Numbered from the stretch's first letter, positions 15,166 through 23,762 are shown. The stretch is DNA of 28,885 bases from an uncultured Clostridia bacterium (GCA_934647165.1 CAKUFA010000034.1:1-28885), one strand, 5' to 3'. Program-made: numbers and translations. The notes: generated by a model not told the origin, from the letters alone.

Positions 15166-16672
15166 TCGCCTCCTTGCCCGTTGTATACTTGGGCAGCTGT
15201 ATAAAGAAACTGCTTCCCTTCCCCAGCTGCGATTCCATGCGCAGCACGCCAAAATGGCTCTTCACAATGGCACGCACATATGTCAGCCCCATGCCCCAGT
15301 TGTAGTTGCTGTTCTTTTCCGAATAGAACGGTTCAAAAATTTTCCGCCGCTTGGCCGCGCTTACGCCCACACCGCTGTCGCGAATTTCCAGCACCGTCCA
15401 CAACCGCTCCTGATGGCAAATGAGGCGCACACTTTCATCCTCCTTGCCAGCGGAAAGCTGCGCTTCCCATCCGTTTACCAGCAGGTTATATACCGCCTCA
15501 GCCAGATGCACCTTATCGCACAGCACCTGAATGTTCTCCGGTATTTCCATCAAAACCCGGCCTTCAGGATACTTGCGCTTAAAGCGTTCCATCGCCGCGC
15601 GCCCAACCTCCGCGGCAGCTATTGGCTGAAGGAGGATGGAGTTGCTCTTCACGCCCTGATACAGTTCCTCCATGCGTTCCAGCATGGTTTCGTTCGCTTT
15701 GCGGAGTGCCAGCAGATATTCCCGCAGCTTGTCCATGTCCATTTCCGGCGCATCCATCAGCTGCGCGATGCGCTTATGCAACACACGGTTAGCCAGCAGT
15801 TGATTTTTGATGGAATGAACAAATACGCTTGCACCCGTTCCCACTGCATCAAACTTGCGTTGGATGGCCACTTCCTCGCGATCCTCACGGAGAGAATCCT
15901 GCATGTAGCGCACCATGGTCGTAAAACCAATGGCTGCGCAAATGAGTACCAGGGCAAACACAATCACATAGTTCACCACCGACAGCGCCGGTGACAGATA
16001 CCACAGTCCCTGTGTCATTCCCATATACTCGTTGCGATAGAACAGATAAATCTGCGCCGGATCCTGCGGGCAATAAAGCACATAAAGCACCGCCATGCTA
16101 AGAATCATGGCGCATTTCTTGCGGAACAGCCTCCGCCAGAAGGGCATGGAAATAGCAAAGTACTCCCTAAGCAGCATGATGGCGGCAAGGAGTACATAGC
16201 TGATGGTCCATCCAAGGGACAGTTTGACGCACAGGGGCAACACCCAGTGATAGCGGCTGGTCAGCGTTTCAAACACCGTTGGATAATACACCACCAGCGA
16301 CACTGCCGGCAGCACCATGGCAGCCAACTTCAGCTCTCTCTGCCGGCGCAGGTTGGGGGTCATGGTATAATGCACCGCCGCCCATATCAGCACCAGCGGA
16401 AACAGATAGCGCCCAAGCGCCACCATGTAGCCCAACTGTCCCAGCGTCACCAACGCATACTGCATCCATCGCCGAATCTGCGGCGTAAGAAACAGCAGCA
16501 CCTGCATGTCCTGGGCAATGCCGCCTTTCTTGGCAATATACATCAGCACGCCAACCCATTCGATACTCAGTGTTGTGCACAGCGCCAGCAGCAGTCCTGC
16601 TTCTCTGTTGCGTTTGCAAAGGAACAACACCAGCGACACCAACATCACTGCCGCAAGCAGAATGAGAATCAT
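15125..16672 (-). CDS. Membrane sensor histidine kinase with multi-TM N-terminus
   Basis: 515 codons. About seven hydrophobic segments fill residues 1-255 (roughly 2-20, 26-47, 72-88, 90-104, 115-132, 150-170, 188-202 and 228-252), with little extracytoplasmic sequence. The phospho-acceptor His is probably His286 (VFVHSIKNQLL). The HATPase domain has the N-box NLLVNGWEAQ (396-405), G1 DSGVGVS (432-438), F-box FEPFYSEK (446-453) and G2 GMGL (460-463). It starts 26 bases after the stop of substrate-binding protein 2 and overlaps the response regulator. The absence of a large sensory loop fits sensing through the membrane bundle or through a partner protein, and the adjacent binding protein is the obvious candidate. 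That coupling is inference. Confidence 0.92.
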   Translation of the reverse strand: MILILLAAVMLVSLVLFLCKRNREAGLLLALCTTLSIEWVGVLMYIAKKGGIAQDMQVLLFLTPQIRRWMQYALVTLGQLGYMVALGRYLFPLVLIWAAVHYTMTPNLRRQRELKLAAMVLPAVSLVVYYPTVFETLTSRYHWVLPLCVKLSLGWTISYVLLAAIMLLREYFAISMPFWRRLFRKKCAMILSMAVLYVLYCPQDPAQIYLFYRNEYMGMTQGLWYLSPALSVVNYVIVFALVLICAAIGFTTMVRYMQDSLREDREEVAIQRKFDAVGTGASVFVHSIKNQLLANRVLHKRIAQLMDAPEMDMDKLREYLLALRKANETMLERMEELYQGVKSNSILLQPIAAAEVGRAAMERFKRKYPEGRVLMEIPENIQVLCDKVHLAEAVYNLLVNGWEAQLSAGKEDESVRLICHQERLWTVLEIRDSGVGVSAAKRRKIFEPFYSEKNSNYNWGMGLTYVRAIVKSHFGVLRMESQLGKGSSFFIQLPKYTTGKEANGRANPGAGGGGL

Positions 16673-16698
16673 GGGCGTACCGTCCTTTCAGGCGTTCT

Positions 16699-17697
16699 TC
16701 ACGGCGTTTGTCCATTAAGGGTTTGCGCCGCCGTCAACATGTTGTCAAACAGCACATAGCTCGCCACCGGCGCAATTCGCTCAATCACTCCGGCCGTGAG
16801 AAAGCTATTCTGCTGCAAGGCATACTGCTTCTCCATTTCACCGCTTTGCACCATGTCCACCAGCTCCGCATGGTCAAGCCAGAAACCATCGGTGCGCTGC
16901 GCCCACACGGTCTCATAGCTTTCCCCCAGCATCTCCGCCACCCAGCGGCAGGTTTCCTCCATATGCTCCTTGTGGTAGTCCATCGCCCGATACAGCGCGC
17001 GGGTAAAAGCCAGAACGGTTTCCGCATGGTTCTGGCTGTACTGGTTGGTAACAATCCACGAGGCGATGCTGGCCGACCGGTCGGCAAAGGTTGCATTCTC
17101 AGCTAGCACAGCAATATCATCGCCCATTTTCTGGCGGATAATTGCTGTGGAAGGCGACCAGGCCGCACAGGCATCAATGGAGCCGGACAGCGTGGCTGTC
17201 ACAAGCGCAGAAGCATCCATTTCTTTGAGTTCTACATCCGCCATTGTAAGCCCCGCATCGGCCAGCGCATAACCCAGAATAATTTCTGACGATGTACCGG
17301 AAGCATACCCTACGCGCTTGCCTTTGAGATCAGTCACCTGTGTCACCCCATGGGAACGGATTCCCAGCACCGCATCCGCATTGCCCATGTGACTCATGCA
17401 GAAAATTTTTGCGTATCCCTGAATGCACAGCTTGTGGCCGCCCGGCCCTATATATCCCATATCAATGGAACCATTTTCCATTGCCGCAATAATGGTGGGA
17501 CCATCGGCAAACTCAACCAGGTTAACCTCCAGCCCTTCATCGGCAAAATAGCCCATGCGAATGCCCGTGACCACGCTGAACAGACTAGCATAATTGGGCA
17601 TGTAGGCCACGCTGACCCGCTGTGCCGCCACCCCCGGCGTTGGCAAAAGCGCCAGCAGCAGCAACATCGCCACGGCACGGATAACCCGTTTGTGCAT
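16699..17697 (-). CDS. Second SsuA/TauA-type substrate-binding protein, next to the kinase
   Basis: 332 codons. N-terminal signal peptide (MHKRVIRAVAMLLLLALLPTPGVAAQ, likely cut after VAA), without a lipobox cysteine. The mature protein is an NMT1/THI5-like periplasmic-binding fold: YMPNYASLFSVV, LVEFADGPTIIAAMENGSIDMGYIGPG, then GKRVGYASGTSSEIIL and ACAAWSPSTAIIR. It is a clear paralog of the binding protein encoded upstream, most similar in the ligand-facing first lobe. GGAGAAAG lies upstream of ATG 17697. A hairpin precedes the gene, and it is directly followed by the kinase gene, unlike the first paralog. It may deliver ligand to the importer or act as ligand sensor for the kinase; the sequence alone does not decide. 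Confidence 0.88.
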   Translation of the reverse strand: MHKRVIRAVAMLLLLALLPTPGVAAQRVSVAYMPNYASLFSVVTGIRMGYFADEGLEVNLVEFADGPTIIAAMENGSIDMGYIGPGGHKLCIQGYAKIFCMSHMGNADAVLGIRSHGVTQVTDLKGKRVGYASGTSSEIILGYALADAGLTMADVELKEMDASALVTATLSGSIDACAAWSPSTAIIRQKMGDDIAVLAENATFADRSASIASWIVTNQYSQNHAETVLAFTRALYRAMDYHKEHMEETCRWVAEMLGESYETVWAQRTDGFWLDHAELVDMVQSGEMEKQYALQQNSFLTAGVIERIAPVASYVLFDNMLTAAQTLNGQTP

Positions 17698-17739
17698 GAT
17701 TGCTTTCTCCTTTATCCAATAAGAGATAGAATAAAATCC

Positions 17740-17767
17740 GGCGCACCAGCATCGCGGCCGGTGCGCC
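17740..17767 (-). terminator. Intra-operon hairpin between the two binding-protein genes
   Basis: GGCGCACC (17740-17747) and GGTGCGCC (17760-17767) form a perfect 8-bp stem with a 12-base loop. On the minus strand GGATTTTATT follows, a weak T-tract. Placed right after the first binding-protein stop, it is suited to partial termination or mRNA end protection. Confidence 0.65.
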
Positions 17768-17786
17768 AGATCGCATTTAGATGGAA

Positions 17787-18767
17787 TTACTTCGCGGCCT
17801 CGAGCATGTTATCGAAAAGCACATAGTCGCTCACAGGAACTTCCTTTTCCACCGCGCCGGAGGCGATGAAGGCATCCTGCTGCACCTTGTAATACTTTTC
17901 CAGGGTGCCGTCGTTCACCATGGTCACAACTTCGTCCTTGCTCGGCCAGGCAGCGTCGCCGGTCTGATCCATGGCGGTCTGCTTGTCAGTCGCGCACTTC
18001 TTGGCAACCCAGGTTGCCACCTGCTCAAAGTTCTCAGCCTTGGAGCCGAAGTCCATGGCCTTGTAGATCGCGCGGGTGAACTTCTGCACGGTCTCGGTGT
18101 TCTTCTCATAGTAGCCGTTCAGCACGATCCAGGAAGCGGGAGACACGCTGCGGTCGGCGAAGGTCACGTTAGAGCACAGGGAGAACACGTTGCTGTCAGC
18201 GTTCATAATGGTGGTGGTGGAGGGAGACCAGGCTGCGCAGGCGTCGATGGAGCCGGACAGCATGGCGGTGGTCAGCGCGGAAGCGTCCATTTCAAACGCC
18301 TGGACATCGTTCATGGTCAGGCCCACGCTCTCCAGCGCATACTTCAGGATCATCTCGCTGGAAGTGCCGGAGGAATAGCCCACCTTCTTGCCCTTCAGGT
18401 CAGCGATGGTGTTGATGCCGGCTTTCTTGTTGGCCAGCACGTGGTCGGCGTTGCCGATCTGGGAGAACAGGAAAATCTTCGCGCGGCCGTTGATGCACAG
18501 CTTGTGCGCGCCAGGTCCGATGTAGCCCATATCGATGGAGCCGCTCTCCATAGCGGAGATGATGGTGGGGCCGTCAGCAAACTCAACCAGGGTCACATCC
18601 AGGCCTTCTTCTTCAAAATAACCCTGTTCCTTGGCCGTCACCACGCTCCACAGGCTGGCGTAGTTCGGCATGTAAGCAATGTTCAGCTTGGTGTTGTCAG
18701 CAAATGCCACCGAGCCCAGAGACAGCGCCATCGTCAGGACCAGAAGCACCGCGATGAACTTTTTCAT
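17787..18767 (-). CDS. SsuA/TauA-type ABC substrate-binding protein
   Basis: 326 codons. Signal peptide MKKFIAVLLVLTMALSLGSVAFAD, cleaved after AFA; no lipobox cysteine. The mature protein has the NMT1/THI5-like binding-protein pattern: YMPNYASLWSVV, LVEFADGPTIISAMESGSIDMGYIGPG, GKKVGYSSGTSSEMIL, ACAAWSPSTTTIM. This class binds sulfonates, nitrate, thiamine precursors or aromatic acids; the specific ligand is not readable. AGGAGG 7 bases before ATG 18767 is the strongest ribosome binding site of the operon, and the codons look better optimised than in the paralog, as expected for an abundant binding protein. It follows its ATPase and permease genes by about 60 bases. Confidence 0.92.
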   Translation of the reverse strand: MKKFIAVLLVLTMALSLGSVAFADNTKLNIAYMPNYASLWSVVTAKEQGYFEEEGLDVTLVEFADGPTIISAMESGSIDMGYIGPGAHKLCINGRAKIFLFSQIGNADHVLANKKAGINTIADLKGKKVGYSSGTSSEMILKYALESVGLTMNDVQAFEMDASALTTAMLSGSIDACAAWSPSTTTIMNADSNVFSLCSNVTFADRSVSPASWIVLNGYYEKNTETVQKFTRAIYKAMDFGSKAENFEQVATWVAKKCATDKQTAMDQTGDAAWPSKDEVVTMVNDGTLEKYYKVQQDAFIASGAVEKEVPVSDYVLFDNMLEAAK

Positions 18768-18829
18768 GGGAAATCCTCCTTTTTTTGTCGCCTATTTTCA
18801 ACCGGACGCATCCGGTCAGCAACCAATGT

Positions 18830-19627
18830 TTATTTACGCACTGCCAGGTATTCCTTGTATACCTCGCCCCAGATCTTGTTCTTGAGTTCCATGAAGCGCG
18901 GACTCATCTTTGTTTCCTGCGTGCGGGGATAAGGAATATCAATGTCTACAATTTCCTTGATGCGGCCGGGGCGTGCGCTCATGATAATGCACTTTTGCCC
19001 CAGGATGATGGCCTCATCCACGTCATGGGTGATGAAGAAACAGGTTTTGCGTTCCCGCTCCCAGGTTTCCAGGAGCTCCGTTTGCAGCTGGGTGCGGGTC
19101 TGCGCATCCAGTGCGCCGAAGGGTTCGTCCATCAGCAGTACTTCCGGATTGGCTGCGTAGGCACGGGCAATAGCCACGCGCTGCTTCATGCCGCCGGACA
19201 GCTCTTTGGGATAGTGGTCGGCAAACTTCTCCAAATCCACCATCCTCAGATACTTCATGGCTTCTTCTTCGGCTTCCTTGCCTTTGATGCCGCGCATTTC
19301 CAAGGCAAACATGACGTTCTTTTTCACCGTCAGCCACGGAAACAGTGCGTACTGTTGGAACACAACGCCGCGCTCCGTACCGGTGCCGGTGATTTCCTTG
19401 CCGTTGCAGTATGCCTTGCCGCTGGTTGGCTCCAGCAGGCCGGCAATGATGTTCAGCAGCGTGGACTTGCCGCACCCGGAGGGGCCAACCACGGTGATGA
19501 ACTCGTTCTCCATGATATCCAAGCTGACGCCGTTGAGCGCCACCATTTCGCCATTGCGGGTATTGTACACCTTGCGCACATTGTCAATGCGCACCTTCGG
19601 CGTCAGATTTCGCGCTTCTCCTGCCAT
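18830..19627 (-). CDS. ABC transporter ATPase (SsuB/TauB/NrtD type)
   Basis: 265 codons. Walker A GPSGCGKST (48-56), Q-loop VVFQQYALFPW (88-98), signature LSGGMKQR (143-150), Walker B VLLMDEPF (163-170), D-loop ALDAQTR and H-loop His201 (FFITHDVDEA). The FQQYALFPWLTV segment and the THDVDEAI ending are typical of the nitrate/sulfonate/taurine ATPase group. The ATG at 19627 lies 25 bases inside the 3' end of the permease gene, so translation is coupled. Energises import with the permease upstream and the binding protein(s) downstream. Confidence 0.95.
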   Translation of the reverse strand: MAGEARNLTPKVRIDNVRKVYNTRNGEMVALNGVSLDIMENEFITVVGPSGCGKSTLLNIIAGLLEPTSGKAYCNGKEITGTGTERGVVFQQYALFPWLTVKKNVMFALEMRGIKGKEAEEEAMKYLRMVDLEKFADHYPKELSGGMKQRVAIARAYAANPEVLLMDEPFGALDAQTRTQLQTELLETWERERKTCFFITHDVDEAIILGQKCIIMSARPGRIKEIVDIDIPYPRTQETKMSPRFMELKNKIWGEVYKEYLAVRK

Positions 19628-20394
19628 CCCGTTAGCTTCCTTTCCATCAATTTAATCAGCTTCTCTATCGTGATGCCGATGATACCAATGATGATGATGT
19701 AGAGAAGCATGGGGGCGGTTTCAAAGTTGTTGTTCAACGAACGGATTCGCATGCCCAGGCCAGCAAAAGCGCCCGTAGACTCTGCGGCAATCAAGGTTGT
19801 CAGTGCAACGGAAGCGCCCAGCCGGATAGCCGTGAGAATGAAGGGCAGCGTGGCCGGTGCAATCACGCGGATGAAAATATCCCTGTCCTTGGCGCCCAGC
19901 ACCCTCGCCGCCTTGATGAGCGTTTCATCCACATTGATCACGCCCTGATAGATCGTGATGCACATGGTGAGGAAGGTCGCAATCGTGATAACGATGATCT
20001 GCGGCTTACGGCCAACACCTGCACAGATAACCACCAGCGGCACATAGGCCAGCGGAGGAATGTTGCGGATGAACTGAATCCACGGCTCAATGATGTTGCG
20101 CACCGGACGATACCATGCCATCAGAATGGCAATGGGCAGTGCCAGCACAAATCCCAGACCGAAGCCCGCCAATACGGAAATCAAACTGGAAGCCATGTCC
20201 GTGAAGAACACGCCGCGGTCAATCATGGTTTTGAGAGACTTGAAAGTGACAATGATATTTGGGAAAGAGCGGGACGTAGCAGGCAGCACGGACAGGAGCG
20301 TCCACAGCGCCAGCGCCGTCACCAGAGACAGGGTCAGCCACGCCCACTTGGGGATGCGGTCAACAACGCTGCCATTGGGCTTCGTTTTCTGCAT
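19603..20394 (-). CDS. ABC transporter permease (SsuC/TauC type)
   Basis: 263 codons with about six membrane segments. The cytoplasmic coupling (EAA) motif is clear: VDETLIKAARVLGAKDRDIF followed by IRVIAPATLPFILTAIRLG (near residues 156-195). The SSLISVLAGFGLGFVLALPIAILMA region is typical of the BPD_transp_1 sulfonate/nitrate permeases. GAGAGGAT lies before the ATG at 20394. It is the first gene of a long minus-strand unit that continues through the ATPase, two binding proteins, kinase, response regulator and pgi. Confidence 0.93.
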   Translation of the reverse strand: MQKTKPNGSVVDRIPKWAWLTLSLVTALALWTLLSVLPATSRSFPNIIVTFKSLKTMIDRGVFFTDMASSLISVLAGFGLGFVLALPIAILMAWYRPVRNIIEPWIQFIRNIPPLAYVPLVVICAGVGRKPQIIVITIATFLTMCITIYQGVINVDETLIKAARVLGAKDRDIFIRVIAPATLPFILTAIRLGASVALTTLIAAESTGAFAGLGMRIRSLNNNFETAPMLLYIIIIGIIGITIEKLIKLMERKLTGWQEKREI

Positions 20395-20456
20395 GGGGTA
20401 ATCATCCTCTCGTTACCGCGAAGGGCTTCGGCTCAACCCTCCGTTGTGATGGTACT

Positions 20457-20462
20457 ATTATA
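20457..20462 (-). promoter_or_regulatory. Probable -10 of the ABC/two-component operon
   Basis: A perfect TATAAT on the minus strand, giving a leader of about 60 bases. The -35 at the 17-bp spacing (CTTCCA) is poor, suggesting dependence on an activator, possibly the operon's own response regulator (inference). Confidence 0.6.
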
Positions 20463-20536
20463 TCGTTTTTTCAGCATTTTGGAAGTATGAAAAATAGTCA
20501 TACCGAACGCATCGCTTTTTTGTCCCGTTTCTCCAT

Positions 20537-20583
20537 GAAAAAAGCGTGGCAAAAGCCTTGTTTAGCACAGTCTTGCCACGCTT
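20537..20583 (-). terminator. Terminator after the TIM-barrel isomerase gene
   Basis: Minus strand: AAGCGTGGCAA (rc of 20573-20583) pairs with TTGCCACGCTT (rc of 20542-20552), then TTTTTTC. Strong stem with a 20-base loop; separates this operon from the ABC operon downstream. Confidence 0.85.
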
Positions 20584-20663
20584 CATGCAGTGCTTATACC
20601 CATTCGCTGCATATAATCCATTTTTCTGCCGATAAGGCAAATTGCCCGAAAAATGATTTTTCG

Positions 20664-21416
20664 TTATTCAAAGCCGCGGGATTTCAAAAAGTCGTAGCTG
20701 CGTTTCAGGCAATCGAAAGGATCTTCTCCGTTGCAATCATCCTGCTCCACCAGCATGTAGCGGCAGCCGCCCGCCTCCGCCTTTTCAAACACACGGTCAA
20801 AATTGATGTTGCCTTCGCCAACCACCGCCATTTTGCGGCCATAAGCATAGTCCTTCAGGTGAATGCAAGGAATGCGGCCTTGCAATTTTTCAAGCCACTG
20901 CGCCGGGTCGCCGCCGCCCGCCTGCACCCAGAAAGTATCCAGCGTGAAGCCCATCAGCTCCACCGGCACATCCTCCATCAACTTTTGCAGAATCAGTTTT
21001 CCATCCAGTTTGCGAAATTCCTGGTCGTGGTTGTGATACATAAAATAGAGTCCGTGTTTGTGCATCGCTTTGGCAACCGGAAGATAGGTTTTCAGGAACG
21101 TTGGATAATCCTGGCCGTCCTTTTCCGCATCAAAGGGATAGTAGCCAAGCCCCACATATTCGCAATGAAACAGATGATGCTCCTGCGCCACTTTCTCCGT
21201 TTCATCCACCAGGCGTTTCTTCGGCGTATGGGTCAGCACGCAGCGCAGTCCCGTAGCTTCCAGCTGCTCTTTCAGCCACTGCGCCTCAAAGGCGCACGTG
21301 CCGGAAATCTGCACATTCCGGTATCCGATATCCGCCACCTTGCGCAGGCTGAGTGCAAAATCGTCCAACGTTTTGCATTGTTCCCGCAGGGTAAAAAATT
21401 GTGCGCCAATTTCCAT
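20664..21416 (-). CDS. Sugar phosphate isomerase/epimerase family protein (AP endonuclease 2-like TIM barrel)
   Basis: 250 codons. The protein has the xylose-isomerase-like TIM-barrel pattern: GAQFFTLREQCK at the start, IGYRNVQISG, LCCVLTHTP-like strand (RCVLTHTPKK), LYFMYHNHDQEF, a metal-ligand-rich MGFTLDTFWVQAGGGDPAQWL, RIPCIHLKDYA and a C-terminal MLVEQDDCNG. The His, Asp and Glu residues in these strands are the usual divalent-metal ligands. The ATG shares its A with the stop of the AraC gene (TGATG), so the enzyme is made by reinitiation after the regulator. It likely processes the sugar or polyol imported by the divergent LplB/YtcP/LplA system. The exact substrate is unknown. Confidence 0.9.
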   Translation of the reverse strand: MEIGAQFFTLREQCKTLDDFALSLRKVADIGYRNVQISGTCAFEAQWLKEQLEATGLRCVLTHTPKKRLVDETEKVAQEHHLFHCEYVGLGYYPFDAEKDGQDYPTFLKTYLPVAKAMHKHGLYFMYHNHDQEFRKLDGKLILQKLMEDVPVELMGFTLDTFWVQAGGGDPAQWLEKLQGRIPCIHLKDYAYGRKMAVVGEGNINFDRVFEKAEAGGCRYMLVEQDDCNGEDPFDCLKRSYDFLKSRGFE

Positions 21417-23704
21417 CAGGTATCATTCCCTCCTGTTTTTTTGCTCTGGCAGGTCTTTTTCCAGTCCATGGGCGCCACGCCCTGCACACGCTTAAACGCC
21501 ACCCGGAAGGTATGTGTCAGCGCATAGCCGGAAGCAAGCGCCACATCGTTGATGGACATATCCGTTTCCTCCAGCAGTCGGCTGGCATGCTCAATGCGCA
21601 TGCGCTCAATGTAGGAGCTGAGCTTTTCACCTGTCTGTTCCTTAAACAGGGTTGACAGGTATTTACCGGACATCTTCAAATCATCCGCCATACTGCCAAT
21701 GGATAGATTCTGATCCGTATAATGCTCATCCAGATAGTCCGTGATGCGCTTCATGATCTCGTTGCCCGCACTGCCGCGGCTTTTCCCGTGGCGGCTGCAC
21801 AGCTCAAGGCAATAGGCCATCACCGCGCCAAAGTAATAATCAAACTGCTTGGGATCCTCCAACACGCTGTCCAGCATAGCGCGAAGCTTTTCAATATCGT
21901 TGCCCTTTTCCCCCGCCTCGCCTGCACCCAGATGATTCACCAGCCGGTACAGGTCGCAGGCAAAGAATCGTATCACATGGCCGGACTGCACGCTGGAGCG
22001 CAGGTTGCGCCGATAGAGCTCCACCAGCATTTCCCGCACCGTCTGTTCGTTGCCCGCCATGATGTTGTTGCGCAGTCCCGTCTCCGTATACATGCTGTAT
22101 TCGTAATTATACAGCACGTCGTCCTGGAACAGTTCGCGATACCAATACAGATTTTTTTCGCCTTCCTGCACAATGCGGCTCATGGTGCGCACCTGCCTGT
22201 AGGCTTGCGGCACATCGCTCAGCTCTGTCACCGGTGCGCTGACCATCGTTGATGTGTGCAGCTGCGTATTCAGTTCCTCAGCCACCGCCTCAATGCTGTC
22301 GTTCAGTTCTGTTTCCTCACCCAGCAGCAAGCAGGCATACTGGTCATCCGCAATGCGCACAAGGTAGGATTGCCTGTCGCCGAATTCCTTGCCGACCGTT
22401 TCCCGCAGGGCGTCAAGTACCTTTTCCGCATCCTGTGTCTGCCACAGGCAAATCATCAGCACAACGTAGCTTTTCGCGTCAAGGTTCAACCCTGCCTGCT
22501 CCTGTTCCTGCTGGATCTCAGCAGCCGTTTGCCACTCTCCTCGCAGAAGACGTTTGAGGAACACGTTTTGCAGCTTGTACAGCTTCTGCTTGTCGCTTGC
22601 TTCCAGCGCCGCCTCCTTTTCTTTGGCATGGAGGAACGCTTCCTCCATATAAGCATAAACGTTGGGTGCATTTTCGGACTGATATTCCGGCGCAATGCTG
22701 TTCATCACATGGTTCATTTTGCCCACATTGTGCCGCGTTGCCAGCGCGGCAATCAGCATTGCCAGCAGCATCATGGTTAATGATACCAGCAGCACCCGGC
22801 TGGAGTAGCGCTGCACTTCCATGAATCCTGTGCTGACAGGCTGCGCGGAAAGAATTCTTCCCGCTGCGCTGTCGGATACCGTCACCAAATACTCCATCCC
22901 ATCGGCAAGGGAAAGATAGCTCACGCCGGATGCTTTCACTTCATCCGCCGAGAGCAGCGAATCCAGCATGGCCGAATCCCAGTGATTTTCCGCACCCTGG
23001 CTTGCCAGATAAGCGCCGCTCTCGTGCGCCAGCACGCACAGGGAGTTTGCATCCGCCACACCGTCTTTCAGGCGCTCCTCAATCATGTATTCCCGCAGTG
23101 AAAAGAGAATCACACCTCTTGGCGTTGCAGTAGAATCCAGCGGAATGCTCTGTGCCATCAGCCATCTGCTGTAATTTGTGCCCATATAGCTGATGGTTTG
23201 CTGCGGCAGTACCTCACCGACATATTGTTTTTTTGTAAATGCAGTGCGGAACGCATCGTAATCCTGACCGTTAAGGGTAAAATAGTGGTCATAGAAATCA
23301 TCCGCTCGCTGCACCATGCTGCTTTGGGTAATCACCCGGTTCTCGTCAAAAAGAAAGATGTAGCTTCTGTCAACCAACGTTTGCAAAAGCGAGCCGGAAT
23401 TAAGCTGCATGTAGATCAGCTGATCCACCGTGCTGTTATACTGGCTCAGGCGGCTGGCGCGGCTGTTCTGCATCACATCCACCTGGAAGGAAAGGTTGAT
23501 GGCATTGAGCGCGCCGTAGTTAAGCAGGGAATCGATCCCTGTTGCAATGCTCTCCGTTGCGCGTTGATTGCTCTGTTCCACACTTTCCTGCATGGAGCGA
23601 ATACCGCGGCTATGCGCATAGCTGGTCAGCCATACGCCCAGCAAAAGAATGATCAGCATGGGAATAAAAAGTGTCAGAAAATACCGCCATGTAATCTTTC
23701 GCAT
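21416..23704 (-). CDS. Membrane-bound AraC-family regulator with extracytoplasmic sensor (YesN-like)
   Basis: 762 codons. TM1 is at about 8-28 and TM2 at about 303-325; between them lies an extracytoplasmic sensor of about 275 residues in the dCache/double-PAS size range. A coiled-coil-like stretch and a roughly 250-residue cytoplasmic region (LRGEWQTAAEIQ..., VVLMICLW...) follow. The C-terminal HTH_18 domain is at about 660-755: ITDYLDEHYTDQNLSIGSMADDLKMSGKYLSTLFKEQTG and ASGYALTHTFRVAFKRVQG in parts. This architecture is common beside LplA/LplB/YtcP-type sugar importers, whose expression it activates in response to extracellular saccharide. Here that operon is divergent. A consensus promoter with a palindrome in its spacer drives the gene. 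Confidence 0.93.
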   Translation of the reverse strand: MRKITWRYFLTLFIPMLIILLLGVWLTSYAHSRGIRSMQESVEQSNQRATESIATGIDSLLNYGALNAINLSFQVDVMQNSRASRLSQYNSTVDQLIYMQLNSGSLLQTLVDRSYIFLFDENRVITQSSMVQRADDFYDHYFTLNGQDYDAFRTAFTKKQYVGEVLPQQTISYMGTNYSRWLMAQSIPLDSTATPRGVILFSLREYMIEERLKDGVADANSLCVLAHESGAYLASQGAENHWDSAMLDSLLSADEVKASGVSYLSLADGMEYLVTVSDSAAGRILSAQPVSTGFMEVQRYSSRVLLVSLTMMLLAMLIAALATRHNVGKMNHVMNSIAPEYQSENAPNVYAYMEEAFLHAKEKEAALEASDKQKLYKLQNVFLKRLLRGEWQTAAEIQQEQEQAGLNLDAKSYVVLMICLWQTQDAEKVLDALRETVGKEFGDRQSYLVRIADDQYACLLLGEETELNDSIEAVAEELNTQLHTSTMVSAPVTELSDVPQAYRQVRTMSRIVQEGEKNLYWYRELFQDDVLYNYEYSMYTETGLRNNIMAGNEQTVREMLVELYRRNLRSSVQSGHVIRFFACDLYRLVNHLGAGEAGEKGNDIEKLRAMLDSVLEDPKQFDYYFGAVMAYCLELCSRHGKSRGSAGNEIMKRITDYLDEHYTDQNLSIGSMADDLKMSGKYLSTLFKEQTGEKLSSYIERMRIEHASRLLEETDMSINDVALASGYALTHTFRVAFKRVQGVAPMDWKKTCQSKKTGGNDT

Positions 23705-23734
23705 GCCTTCATCCCTCTTTCATCCTTACGTAGC

Positions 23735-23762
23735 ATTATAACAAATGCATTTGGAATGTCAA
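23735..23762 (-). promoter_or_regulatory. Promoter of the AraC regulator gene with palindromic operator
   Basis: Minus strand: -35 TTGACA (23757-23762), 16-bp spacer, -10 TATAAT (23735-23740), both consensus. The spacer holds a perfect 12-bp palindrome CAAATGCATTTG (23742-23753), a possible repressor site. Confidence 0.85.

Noticed and set aside
13006..15204. A 732-codon open frame on the plus strand across pgi and the response regulator
   Set aside because: It is antisense to two well-recognised genes; its translation is rich in His, Arg, Gln and Cys without domains, as expected for a GC-rich shadow frame.
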